Shown one piece after another: positions 38,548 to 53,100 of a DNA stretch of 64,000 nt. Numbering within the stretch: position 1 is the first letter of the stretch; every line of letters begins with the position of its first letter. Both the position numbers and the translations under genes were made by a program. Below the pieces are notes generated by a model. The model was not told the DNA's origin. It was given only the letters and a program-made list of their open reading frames with translations, and ran no database searches. Source of the stretch: Dermatophagoides farinae (Eukaryota > Arthropoda > Arachnida > Sarcoptiformes > Pyroglyphidae); assembly GCF_024713945.1 (NCBI RefSeq), contig NC_134684.1, positions 1,841,001 to 1,905,000 of the forward strand, read 5' to 3'.

Positions 38548-41500
38548 ATGTGTAACTTATTACAATCAATATGGCTACTAAAAGCCATAAATTGTTGGTG
38601 GTTCACTTGTTTGATGATTAGTCTGTTTTTGATAAGAGCTACTGATCATAATATGATCATCAATGCAGCAATCGATGATGGTATTATTGATCAATATCAA
38701 AGTCATACAAAAGGTAAGTAATTTTTTTTTCTATTTTCAATTTTTCTTCTTTTTTTTGGCCATGATGAATGTTGTTGTTTTTACTCTGTATGTGTTGTGT
38801 GTGTGTGTGTAAACCATTTATTCTGTCCAGATAAATTGTCCATTTTGATTCAGGTATATTCTGTGATTCAAATTTATTTGTTTGTGTGTAAAGATTGATG
38901 CCGGCCCTAAATGATGATAGTAAACGGTTGTTGTCGTTGTTTTTGTTTTTGTTTTGTTCACAGCCGTCGACAGCATTTATTTATTTTTTTTTTTTTTTTT
39001 TGCTTCAACCAATGTTATTTATGAACGCCATCCAATGATGTCCAATGTGCGATCAAAAATACATTTAGCAACAAACTGGGATAAAATGGGCTCTAAATTT
39101 TTTTTTCCTTTTTAGAATTGGAAATTTTTTGGTATGAAAAAAATAAATGTCACTTTGATGGTTTAACGGTTGTATATGTTTTGTAGTGAGGAGAGAAAAT
39201 TTATGTCCATTCTGGCGGCAGCAACAGCAGCAGCAGCAATTACAGATTAGGACAAATGGCCATCAATCGCAGAAACGAAAGTAGGAAAAAAAAAGCCAGG
39301 CAAGGTAGCCATAATAATATTTTGGTCGTTTGTATGACACCAATAAGTTATCGTTCCATTTTCATTTCTGAATGTGTATGAATCAATGGTTGATTTCTAT
39401 AGCCACAATGTGTGTTAAGAATTTACACCACCACCACCACCACCCACACCAAGTAATCGAATCGATGAATCAGATTGTAACTATTTTTCAATGTTGATAG
39501 ATTGTGACTGAACATTGATTTTTGAACTAAAAAAAAGACTTTAGACATCAATCATGAATGATGATGAACTATGTTTGTTTGTTTGTTTTTTTTTTTTTTT
39601 TTTTTGTAAATCACCAATACCACTACCATCATCATCATCATCATCATGCATGATGAAGCTAAACAAAAAAAAAAAAAAAAAGAAAAAAATAGAGAAAAAA
39701 AAACTAGACTAGAATTAATCTAGACAAAATCATTGAAACCATTTCTATTGCCTCTTATCTCGTTTATTTTGTAATGTTATATTATGTTAACAAGGCAACC
39801 GGAAAAACCCGGAAAATATTAGAGAGAGAAAAAAAAATGAACAAACATTGTCGGTATTCTATCTATCAATCCATCTTTATCATCATCATCATTTGCTTCC
39901 TATTTGCAGCTACTATATTCACATTATTCACTAATTTGATTCAAAATGGTTGCCTAATGATTCATTGGATGCACCAACAAAAAAAACTAGGCCTTGTGTT
40001 TGTGGTTTTATTTGATGATGATGTGTACAGTAGTACCGATTGATGTATTTTATTTTGTCAATTCGGATGTCATCGTCATCATGATTTCGAGTTGATGCAA
40101 AAGCATGGCAAAGTTTTTATTCGTAATTTTTGTATATGTCCGGACATGTTTATATTTTGTTGTCATCATTGCACACTTGTTCGTTTGTTTGTTATGAAAA
40201 ATACAAGTTTATTCTCCATATAAAAATCTCTGGTCATTGGCATAAACAAAATAAAAATGGATTTCATATCCACCATATATATGGATATAAATGATGCCTA
40301 AATTGGAACATAATGAGCCGTAAACAACAGTATAGTTGCATAAGCTGATTAGTGAATTCGATTCCATTTAATATTGGAACCTATTATTTTACAATTGTTT
40401 TCATATTCTCCTTAAAAGATGGGAATTTTTTTTTTGTTGCCTAAGGGCTAAGTGGAAATATTATAGACAGTATAACGAGAATCGTTAGATCACAAATTGG
40501 TTTTATACTCACATCAGAACGCGTGCAAGTTGTCTTTGAAGAATACAGTCAGCTAAGTAATCAGCTTATTTTTATTCGTAATGAGACGTTGATTGCCTGC
40601 CATTACAAGCCATTCAATTTTCATTATTCCATTCGTTTGCTCTACCTCCTCCCCGAATTCCATCCACCAATCAAAATCATCATTTTGTATTTAATCGGGT
40701 TATGATGATGACTGGCTGGCTATGACCATTCAATATCCGGAAACTAATCGATCGATTCAATCTTAGTTTCCATTAGCATTGCCGTTCTGGACCATCAGCT
40801 TTAAATCGGAAATCTTATCCTTGAGTTATGGCTGAACAGTCAGTTATACAAAATCGATTCATTGATAGCTGTCCAAAACGATCCAAATCTAAACTACTGC
40901 AGTGATTAACTTAATTACTATTGTGATGATTCTCCAAACAATTCAAACGGTATCGGCCTATTTCCTTTACGTATTGAATTGGGCTCTGGTTTGGTCAGTA
41001 GCGATTACCAATAACAATATAATGACTGTCTTGATCGGTAACAAACATTTCAAGCTAAAATTAATAGCTGCTTAATTCAGTAGAGTCTTAACTCATCGAA
41101 TGATGATGATGATGATGATGATGAGAATTTAGCAAAGCTAGAACTTGAGCCTAACGAAAAATCCTGGTGTGTTTGTTGGTAAATTGATTACAATGATATT
41201 AATATGGGTTGGACACGTATGAACGTGTGTATGTTGAGGATTGTCATCTCGAATCATAGGTGTTACGGTTTATTACGATGGGTGAATCTTGGTCATTTGT
41301 CAAGAGAATGGTTGCCATGTTTTTATCCGTTATATTTACTATGTGATGATGAGAATGACAAAACTTGGTCGGAGACCATGGACGGTGCTAATTGTTTTTT
41401 ATTTTTTTTTTTTTATTTTTTTTTGTTGTTACAAATGACTGGACATTGCATATATTGATGCTATATGACCATCATCTATCATGATCACCAATGGCACGAA

Positions 41501-44500
41501 GCCATATGCAGCGATGCGAATCGTTAGAGTTCCAAAACACAAGTATAGAGCCTTAGAATGGATTCCTACAATCGATTGTTTGCTCCATTCATTCGCATCA
41601 TTAATAATTAACTTTTTCTTTGCTCGGCTTTTTTCTTCTTTCTTAGATTCTTCATTGGCTCCCAGCTAAGATTTATGGCTTTTTTCAATATTATATATAT
41701 ATAGACAAGTCAACCACAGCCACCCACATAAACACAGATTCAATCCAAAGTAACCTAGCCACAATTTAATTGACGATAAGCAAAAGAAAAAAGAAACAAC
41801 AAAAGGAAATCAGATGGGTTGTGAATGACTTGGATCATATTCTCGACCAATCATGATTACAGATTTTTTTGTTTGCACGTTATTCTAGTTCCGGTGATGG
41901 TGATGATGATGATGATGATAATGTAAACGGAAACACCATTTTTAATGCACCTGCCATTATTTTGTCTATCCGATTGCAAGTTTGTATCAAAATTGCTAAA
42001 TGAACACACACACACAGTGGTGGTGGTTACCACCGGTTATGTATGCTTACATCTGCATCATATTCTCATGTAATCAAAAAAAAAAAAAAAAAAATCTTGC
42101 CCACCATCATGTTGTGATGGACCCAATCAAAAAAAAAAAAAAAAAAAAAAAAAAAATGCTCTGCATGTGGGGGATGTAAGCAATGGTAATGCATTTCTCT
42201 TGAAAATCCATTCAACCGTCCATTATATGAATATTACAATTGACAATTGTAAACCTTAAACTAATAGTGTATTTGTGTGTGTGTGAGTAATTGAAAAACA
42301 GCTCTGGAAATTACATTTTGTTAAAACCCAATATGGCCAGAAAATGTATTGAATTCAATCAATGATTGTATTGATGATTGGTCAAATGTTTAGAATGCAT
42401 ACAATGCTAAACAATAGAATGTCCATTATTGAAAAGGAAAGAAAGATAAAGAGAGATTGAACCCGATAATGGCCGATTTCATTTTCTCCATCATATATAT
42501 ATATATATATATATGGACATTTGAAAATTCTGACCAAGTTTAGTTAACCTAATTGATTAATCTACTATTTTCTATTTTTTCTTATAATCAAATAAACACT
42601 CACAACTATATTTCATCGCATCATGATAAGTAATTTGACAATATTCCTTTAATTACAGGAGGTTTGAACTTTATTATTATTATTATTATTATACATTGTA
42701 AATATATGTGTTTGATTGTCTCATTTGAACTATTCATTCATTCCGATCCAATTGAAATCTTGTACACTAAGTGGGTCAATTTTTTTTGTCTCGGATCGTG
42801 ATCAGAATGGTAGTGTGTGTGTGTATGTGTGTATGTGTAAGTTTCACGTGTAGTGTATCATAATTATTCAATGGACAATAGTTATTGTAACTAGAAAAAA
42901 AAGAACGGAACAGGAAGTTCTTTATTTATTGTACAACCATTATTCAAGCTTTGTCGGAATCGATTAGGAAATCGAATCGAATCGTCGTATTTTGCCTATT
43001 CCAAATTGATTATTATCATTGTTTAATGTCCGAATTTTCGTTGTCATCTATCCATTTGGAATGAACCTGAAATGAAATGAAATGGTCATGATCATTGATG
43101 CATTTATTTGTTCATTGTTCCATTTTGAGAATCTGGTCCGTTCATTTCTGCTCTAATGGTCTAATTGTTTTTTTCGTTAAAATAATACAATCCTAAGATA
43201 TGGTCATGGCATTGCCATCCTATGGTAACTACGAATGATCATCCATGTTTAAGCTTATGAAGATAAGCTATTGGTCAAGGCATTGTATAAAGAATTATCC
43301 ACAAGAATCGATGATATAACATTGCTGATTGAATCTGTAACACGTTAATCTCGTTTGATTTATTTTCATGCAATTTAGGTGGTTGATATTTGTGACAATC
43401 AACCTAAATGAACATTCGAATATTCATTCACAGCATGAATCTATGTTTGTTTATCTATACGTATAATTGTACAGTTGATTTTGGTTCATTCGAACGATAA
43501 TTTTGCTTTGTAATGAAATGAATTACTTAGTGAACAGGATTTTTATTTCCACCAATGATGATGACATTGATCATTTTTTTTATTGATGGTGACCAAACAC
43601 ACGACGTGATTCGATTCGATTCATCGTCACTCATGGGCCTTTCATGATGTGCTTAGTACGAATCTCAACGATGATTTATTGAATCCATTCGATAATATTG
43701 CTTTTGGTGGTTATGGCGATAATAAAATCTTCATTGTTCATTAGTAAAGAGAGTTCCCATTTGTTTGAACTATAGAATCCATCATGGAAATGGACTATTT
43801 CTGTGTTTGTTTGTGCATGTGTGTGTGTGTTTGTCACTATTTCATTATCCAAAAGTTGAATTACTTTTTGATGATCATCATGATTCGACCAGAAACTTTT
43901 AGATCCATGGTGATGATGATTATTGTGTCATGACATTTGTAATAAAAAAAATGGTGGTCATAAATGGTTATTCTGTTTGCGTGATATCAGAGGTCAATGT
44001 TTTTTTTTGTTGTGATCCACAAAATAGTGACAAAAACTGGCCAAATGGTATTATGATTATGATATTTACATTACGGTCGGATGGTGTTCGCGTGTCTAAC
44101 TTTTTTTTTCTGTATCATATCGTTTCTTGGACTTTGTTTGTTTAATAGTCGAAGGCCAACTCGATTAAAATAGACAATCATTTAGCCCTAAGATGGTTGG
44201 TTTGGTTGGCCATTAAACTTTCTCCTTATATATATAGTAATTTAGCAATTCATTGATGCATTGATGTAAATTTTAGGCTATAACTTGGTTGGTTGTTGTG
44301 TAACATCCACATGATGATGATGATGATGATGATGTTGTTGTTGCTAACGATAATGGGCCGGAAATTATCCTTCATTTTTTGAACAAAAAGCTTGATTATC
44401 AATTTAGCCTTGGCAATCGCTGTTGTTGTTGTTGTTGTTTTTTTGAGTTGAGTTTTCTATAAAAATTCTATCCATAATCGACTTTATATAAATAAATTCC

Positions 44501-47107
44501 ATTTAAGCAGTCCAATTCATAAGAAAAAAAAAGAATATTCTCATGTACATTCTACATTAGACTAAACTAGACTAGACATATCTACTCTATCTAAAAACAA
44601 AAACAAAAATGCAAAAGGTTTCATATTACCAACTACCGTTGGTTTGTTTGGATGCTGAATATACTGTATTTTACCTCGATTGATACAGGATTTCATGTTA
44701 CAGGAAACAAAAAAAAAAACTCTATCCATATCGATAGATTCAGATAATCATTGATACCATAAAATGTCAGTAATATGATCACTGATCAAACACAATAGAT
44801 ACAGGGAAAACTTACAACGCGGACACACGCAACAAAAAAAAACGATTTTTTGTTGATGTTGTGTGTGTATCATTCGATTTGCGAGGCAAAATTCTGTTTA
44901 TTCCAATTTACTGAGGATGAACCAAAAAAAAAAAGTAAAATAAATGATGATTGTCCAATAAAGCCAACAAGGTTGTGACCGACCTACCACACCACCCTAC
45001 CGATAATTTTATGTCTTTTACCCGAATTTATATTCGACCGAAAATAAAAACGACAAAATTCAGTCCAGATGGCCAAATGAATGAAACAAATGGCCCGTTG
45101 ATTTAGAAGGTTGTCCCGTTATTTTTTTTTTTTTTTTTGGGGGTGGTGGTGGTAATAAACACTAAGGCTGTTTTTCACCTCTCTCTCTCTCTTGATTCGA
45201 GATTTGTCCGGCCAGTATATGACTATGGTATTGACATCGCCTGGGTGACAAAACCCCCATGAGGTCGGTGTATATACACACTCACTCTCTCAGAATGTGG
45301 CAATTATTGATGAAATCAAGTCAAATACAACTTGTACTAATTCTAATTTACGGTATTTGTTCTAATAATACCAAATAGCTAACGGTTTACATTAATATAT
45401 CGTATCCTGGAACGCAAATGAATAGTTTTTTTTTGTTTCTCAATTCGAATCTCAATTCGATTTCTATATTCATCTATTGGCCATTTGAATTAGTTTTCAG
45501 AACAACAACGACCAGACCAAGTCGTTGATTCATTTAAATGGATTCAGTTTTCTTGTCAAATCTTGGCATTAGCGTCAGGGTCTCATTTGGGACATAATGT
45601 CACTATTTGTGTTGTTGATGTTATAGCCATTTTGTATCCAAAGCTTGAGAAATGTAGCCAATTGTCATTGACATATGACAGCAGCAACAGCAACAACAAC
45701 ATGCTTGCTTGCTTGTTTATTGCTAAAATTAATGTATACCGTTTTAGTTTGTTCGTTTGTATTACCCTCTATTACTGATGACATGCATGACGTATACAAA
45801 AAAATACAAAACAGTCAGACAATATGACATTCGTTTCCCAGGTCATCATCATCAAGCTCGTTCCAAGATGTACATATGATTGTGATGATTCCAATTGATT
45901 TTCAGTAATGCCTTATGCATGTTATTTTGCATCTTATCAGTTGATGCATGCATGAGATGAAACCTGATACTAACTAGCAACGATAAACAAGAATTTAAAG
46001 CAAAATAATTCACATGGATCACAGCTGGGTTATCCACATGTCATTCAAATTTTGATAGAAATGATGACAGGAAAACGTGTGTCAATCAAATTTAGCATGA
46101 AAAAAAAGGTGATGATTAGTTGTAGCTTTCTATATATATATCAGAAAGGTCATTATGAGATGATGATGATAACCATATGACTCATCATCCAAATACAAAT
46201 CCGGTCGAGTTCATTCACAAATGTTTTATGGTATGTGAGAAAAATCTCAGCTTCTTTGTGGAATTTTTGTGTGTATGTGTGTTCATTGAAATTCCTTTAT
46301 AAGTTAGGTCAAAATTCAAGTATTTAGGAATCGTTTGGTCGATTCATTTGAATGGTATGTGATAATGTGTGATGATTATATAATATTCAAATTCATAATA
46401 ATAATGAAGAATCAGAAAAAAAGTGATTTATATGTATATCCATTCATTATTATTCGATAGTCAATTTCAACTATCGATTGTCACATACACACACATATAT
46501 TAATATTATTTTGTTGTTGTTGTTGTTGTTGTTGTCAACTGCCGGTTATTATGAATGAATGAATGAATGGAAAAAAAATATTTGGCCTCCCTTTCAATGT
46601 TATGTTGAAATGGAATGTGTATGGAAATAATAATAATAACAACAACAACAAAAAAATATAAGATATGGCCAAAAAACATTGTCAGATTTATGTGTGTATG
46701 TCTGACCATACTAAAGATGACCATAACTATCCATCTCTATAGTGTGTGTATAATGTAACGAATCAAGAATCATCATTTGATTTTTTTTATTTATTTATTT
46801 ATTTCTCGTGCTATGATCTTGTTTACAAAAAAGGGGAAAAAAGAAGAGAATTGACCGTTGCCCGACCAAAAAAAAAAAAAAATATGATGCTTTTACCACT
46901 GCAGTTGTTGGTTCAACCCCTGATCATTAAGATTGTCCGTCTGTGTGTCTTTCTGTTTGTGTTTGTATTGAATTTTAGCATTACCATTCCTGAACTATTG
47001 TGGTGATATGGTGAATGCATCGTTACGAATTATTATTATTATTATTACACATTCAGCATTCATCATCATCATCATCATGAAGTTTTTTTTCTGCGATTCC
47101 AATATTC

Positions 47108-47146
<39 letters not shown>

Positions 47147-50100
47147 TCAGTGTGTCTGTCTGTGTCATTGTTAGAGCTGGAATTTCTAATTATCTATCTA
47201 TACTGGCCGATTTTTTTTTTTGGTGAAAAAACAGCAAAAGAAACCGCAAATGGAAATGGAAATGGAAATTTTCATCCGTATATCACGAACAAACTTACAA
47301 ACGGCAATTGGATCGATTTTAGAGTTCCCATTGTGTATTGTGTAGAATGATCGGCTATATATATAAATATATTGTACATTCACAACAAATATAGAACAAC
47401 ATCTGACAATATTCTATTGGGTTTTTTTTTCATTCAGCATATTTTAAAATGTCATCTCTCTCTCATACGATTTCAATATCACATTGTTTGTTTGTCTGTT
47501 TGTTGGTTCATTTGTCTGTTATGGTTTCTATAGAAAGGCCTAGAATAAAAAGAATGAAAACAGAATTCTTATTTTTTCATCATCATCATCATGCCAACAC
47601 GTTCACGGTTTTGTGGCTTTGTCGTTGTCTGTTTGTTTGATTGTGGATATTGTGGATATATAATCAGTATTCAATTTCGTTTTTATTTTTTTTTATTTAT
47701 TTATTTTTGATTTTTTTTTTTTTTTGGATCGCTATGAGAAGAAGAAAAAAAAGTTATGAGTGGCATTGCAACCTGACGACAGTGGAACCAGAAAATGAAA
47801 ACTTCATTGATGCCTGCCGCCTACGAACGACCACAATGACAAGTTTGTTGTTGTTGGATCGAAGAATGAAAATATTTTTTTTTCATTTTTTTTTTTTTTT
47901 TTGGTAATAATAATTGAATCGAATGAACCACATTCTATACATTGATGGTAGCCATTATTCTTCGTCTTGTTGTCAATCCATTCTTCATTCTCATTGATCA
48001 TTATGGCAACATTTCAATAATAATAATAAAAAAAAACCAGATTTAGTTTTGGTTTGATTTGATTTGTTCACTGAAGCTAGCTAGCTAGCTCTTTTGTTCG
48101 GCAATAATGACAATCCATACCATTGAACAAAGCAATGATGAAAAAGATGGTTACCGGGCTTTTTTTCTGATTTTTTTTTCACCCAAAACTCAATAATATA
48201 TGTCACTAGCACTCTCTCTCTGTGTATGTGTGTGTGTGTGTCGCAAATCAAAATTGAAGCATAAGCAACCAAAAAAAAAAAATCAAATCTTGTATCATCT
48301 TTGTTTGACACATCTAATTAATTTTCATCATCATTATACATTGTACGAAAAAATTAGTTGACAACCAACCAACCAACCAAGTACACTAAACATTTACCTT
48401 GAAAAAAAGTACCCACTACCCATTTTCACATTCATAAATCAGGTATAAATTGTTCGTTTTGATATTTAATGCAATAATGGCTTTTACGAGCTTTCAAATG
48501 TTTTTTTTTTGTTTCCAATCTAATAATAATGGGGTATCATTATCATCATCGTCATAATAATCATAAATTTTAATAGTTATCGATTGTGTGATGTTCATCA
48601 TCATCATCATCATTATTATTTGTTGTTGTTGTAGTTAAGGTATACTTAAATGATCATTCATTTTCATTTGATTTTGACATGCATCCCCCCCCGCCAAAAA
48701 AAATGGCTACAATCAAAAATCATTTCATACAGATTTAGTTTCAGTTTATATTATAATGCTATCCACTATAGTGAATCCCATTTTTTTTGCACATCGTATT
48801 CTAATACTTTGTAATCAAAAAGGGGTTATATAATCATTCATTCAATATCATCATCAAGGGGCAATCATTGTTGTGTTAAATTAATGAACGAAACTGTCCA
48901 ATTATTTGTTGTTATATGGATGTTATTGGAACCAAGAAATAGAGACCGGTTTGACTAATTGCCTATAACCGATTGTGTTGTTGCTGTTATTATTATTATT
49001 GTTGCCACATGTGTTGATGCCATCCGGATATGATTGCCGTCGTACAATCATCAAAAGTTGTTAGAAAAGGATGCACAAGCTAACAAACAAAACAAAACAA
49101 AAAAAAACCCATTTTGCCGTACATGATTTGTATGTGTGTGTGTGTGATTGGATTCACTTCACTATTCGGCAAACTTTTTCCGTTTGGCCGAAAAGATAGC
49201 AGAGAATAACCAGGTTTTTCTTGTGCCGTATTCTGGTAAAGGCCAAATAGATGATGATGACGATGATTTGAGTTGATGAAACATTTTTTTTTTTTTTGTT
49301 CAGACCCATTGTCATGCTCGTCAGCCTTTTTTTTAGGTTTCATTCCATTTCACGTTTGACGTTGTTGTTGTGTCGGTGAATTGATAACACTGAAAATAGA
49401 ATTCTGAGAAACAGACAATCAAGACAGACAGACAGACAGACAAACTGAATTTACCGTTTTATCATTAGGAATTTTTTTTCCTCCTAATCATCACCAAATG
49501 AATTTGGATAAATTGACCAAACTCATTAAAATGTCATTTAGATGGATTTTTTTTCTCCGAATTCAACGAATTCATTTGCAAAGAAAAAAACTTTTAAATA
49601 GATCCATGCATTTGTGGCTACCGTAGTGGTCATCAGTTGTTATCGCAATAATAGAATAATATTCTACATAACTACCGAAAAAGCTGTCATCATCACTTGG
49701 TTGGAATGAGATAATTAGATAATTAATCTAAATTATGCATATGCAACCGGATGGTTGAATATTATGCATGAATCAAAAAAAAAAAAAAAATAAAAAAAAT
49801 AAAAATAGCGCTGGTCAGATATATGGCATTAAAATGGCAGCAATCTAGCTGAAAAATCTGTTCACGGTTTTTTTTAGCATCTCGTATATCATTTCATTCA
49901 AAATTGTTTTCAAGTATGACCCACATTCTCAATGTCCAAATTGTTATATATGTGAACAAACACGTGTCGTTTTTATTATTGTTGATAACTGGACATTTAT
50001 ATAGTTTATTCATTTTAATCATCTGTCATTTAGTGGTGGTAATTGCTGCTGTTTTTCTGTTATAAATTCTACTCAAAAATTTGTTATTGAGGTTCCCGAT

Positions 50101-53100
50101 TTTTCTTCTTTGATGCATTTGATCACAATCGATTCGTCCAATCATTCACGTGCAACGTGTGTGTGCATGTGTGTTTGCACGTGTCTATGAAAACGTATTG
50201 GCTTTAGCTGTTGACAATGACAGTTGGGTGCCGCAATGAAAAAAAAACGATCTGTTTATCTGAACTGAACGATCGAAAAATGACACTGTCCACTGTAGTC
50301 AAATGGTCGGATATTTAGATGCTTTGGTAAGATTATTATCTGTTCGCTTGCTTGGATTAATCATGATATAATATACATTCATTTCAATTGGATAGGAATT
50401 GTCAAATTCAATATCCAGCAAAAAAAAAGATGCCTTCACCACCACCACCACCAATGATGATTGGGGCCACACACGAGCCATAAAGTAAATAATAATATAA
50501 TATGATGATATAAACCCACCCACCCCTCCACACACAAACACACGCAAGCAATAGCAATTATATTCTCTTTGATTCAAGTTATTAAATTCTTCTTCGTTTC
50601 TTTCCATCATTGGTTCCATTCAGAATTCATTTCTCATTTCACACGGAAAAAAGCATGTGTGTGTGTGTGTGTGTATGTGCAAGTGAGTGAATAAAAGATC
50701 GAAAATTTTTTTTTTCGATTAATTTTCGGTCCAAACAAAAAAAAAAAATTTCGCCTTTTTGATCTTTATCAATTTATGGTGTTGTTTCGTGTGTGTGTGT
50801 GTGTGTGTGTGTGTTTAGATTTTGTTAGCCAAAGTAATGCCAAAAATTGAATTCACCAAAAAATAAAAATAAAAATAAAAGCAAGCAAGAAAACAATGGC
50901 CTAATGGAGTGTAGAGAGAGAATGGATTCTTTTAGAAAATGACTCAACTTCCCCCCCCACCTTTCTTTCTCACACACACACACATGACATGGACTAGAAA
51001 ATGAATTGTAATAGAACTATGTTTTTAATGAAAAAATTTTTTTTTCGTCATCTATTGTTGTTTTGAAGTTTGTGTTTGTGTTTGTGTGTGTGTGAATAAA
51101 TGTGTGCATCATCCATGTGTATAGGATCCATGGATGATTGACTATATGCTTTTTTTTTCTTACATCATTGATAGCCTTATACGCGTTGCATCTTTGCTTC
51201 AAACACCAATTTTTTTTTTGCAGTGTGGCAAGCCAAATCAAAAATCTATTGGATGCTGTTTTTAGGGCCATGTTTACTTATGGGCCAGGTTCATGCTAGT
51301 GTTTGCTTGATTCTTTCTCTTTCATTCATTCATTTGTTCGCTTAAATGATGATGATTTGCATTTTTTGTTTTTGTTTTTGTTTTTTGTTTTAACATCACA
51401 CGAATCTATGCAATCTAATCAGGCGAATAAAGTGTCGATTACGCTTGATAGGCTAGAATCCATCTTTTAATACGAATATGTGTTGTTTATGTTTTTTTTT
51501 CTTTTGAAGGCAATTCAGTGGAAAACATGCTGACATCAGAAAGACAATTGTGCATGTTGCCCAATACATCAGAATCATATTTAACTCAATGATCGAATGG
51601 TTATGTACAACCAGATAGTGGCCATCAACCATATCGTTGCAATCAGATTATCGTTAACAACTTGACGGCCGGACCAATTTTGAAGGAAAAAAAATCAATT
51701 CAATTCGATCCACTTGGGACCTAATAGTACTATACTATACTATAGTCCAGAGGGTCATGTTGTTTTGTTGCTTGTTTATCCCTTTTTTTCAAATACTGTT
51801 TGCTATATCCATATATATAAGACATATATATCGTTTATTTAGATCGATTCATATCAGCGCTGAATATCTATCGGTCATGAATATAGATGCATGATATTTT
51901 TTTCTATGGTCAGGTTGTTTTACAGAGAAAAAAAAGGCCATGATGAGTGCCATTTTTCGATAATCGTACACAATCGAGAATGTCTGATTGTTGATTTGAC
52001 TTGTGATTGACTATGAATCGACGAACGAACGAAAAAAAAGAAAATTCGATTCTGTAAGCGGCTCATCATCATCATCATCATTCTTATATAATTCCCTAGT
52101 GAGACACACAAGCACAGACACAAACAATGTTGTTGCTGTTGTTGTCATTGCATTTGTCTATTAATCATTACATCCGTTTCTATTATTATTGAATCTGTTA
52201 TTGAATCGAATTGTCGATTCATTGGACAATGTTGGATGCCAGCCATTCAAATGACAGTCACAATTAATAATCATCAACAAATGCCATTGTAAATGCCTTT
52301 TTTCATTGTTATTCTGGATTCTGATCGTATTACGATGAAGAATTGGTCTGAATAGAGAACTTTGACGAATGGTAGCTAGTGCCAACAAACCAAGCATACA
52401 TACACCTGCCTAGTTATTCATTTAAATCTTTACATCCTCCCACTTATCTTTGAATCGAAGTCGATTGCCGCCCAACAATTGGAGCATATCCTTATTATTA
52501 TTGTCTGGCTATGATAGCCCAAGTAATACTGGTTCTCTTCAATTTTTGGATGACGGAACCATCATTGATTGCCAGTAATGGTTTTCTAATGCAAATCTTA
52601 CCAATAGCTATCATGGCCATTCAAGGATAATCGGTTCGAATTCAATTTATATTCAATATATTATCATTCATTTCCTTTCCTTTCTTTTTATTTCTTTCTA
52701 TACGACAGAATGGGTAACATTACCAGATTGGATGGCTATCAAAAGAAAACGTTATACTTTACATCAGACAGATGAACCAGAATTTGTTGGTATGATACCA
52801 AATCTGACCATATCAGTTGGTCGTGATGCTAAATTTCCTTGCATCGTCAACAATTTGGATACATATCGAGTAAGTTATCATCATTTTGTGAACAATAGTT
52901 GTTGTTGTTGTTGTTTTTTTGGGCCAGGTGTTTAAGAAAAAAAAACATACACATTCACCAGGCAGTTGGATTCATATTAACGATATATTATATGTAATAA
53001 CTATAAGGCTTGGAGCCATCATCAATCTCAGACTAAACTAATAGTTTTCATTGCTATTGCTAAAGAAACAAAATTTCTATGTATGTGTGTGTGGTGATAC

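Larger units (their letters stand above)
38714..52708 (+). other. 14-kb first intron of the DIP-like gene
   Basis: The stretch starts with a GTAAGT donor after the signal-peptide exon and ends in TATACGACAG before the Ig1 exon. It has no recognisable exon, RNA gene or transposon. Open frames inside are short and composed of simple sequence. It is dense in poly-A/T, (TG)n, (GAT)n and (TTG)n runs. It is far longer than any other intron in the window, as is common for first introns of neural adhesion genes that carry enhancers. A hidden small gene in it cannot be excluded. Confidence 0.55.

Noticed and set aside
41204-41669. Short plus-strand frames in the 14-kb intron containing Trp- and Leu-rich strings
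   Set aside because: No similarity to a family I know, no splice partners in phase, and they end in poly-T derived Phe runs.
46900-46930. GTTGGTTCAACCCC as a possible tRNA T-arm
   Set aside because: No matching acceptor stem, D-arm or anticodon stem could be laid out around it.
50299-50619. 106-codon minus-strand frame in the first intron of the DIP-like gene
   Set aside because: Composition follows CA, ACC and A-rich repeats; no domain, no signal, no partner exon.
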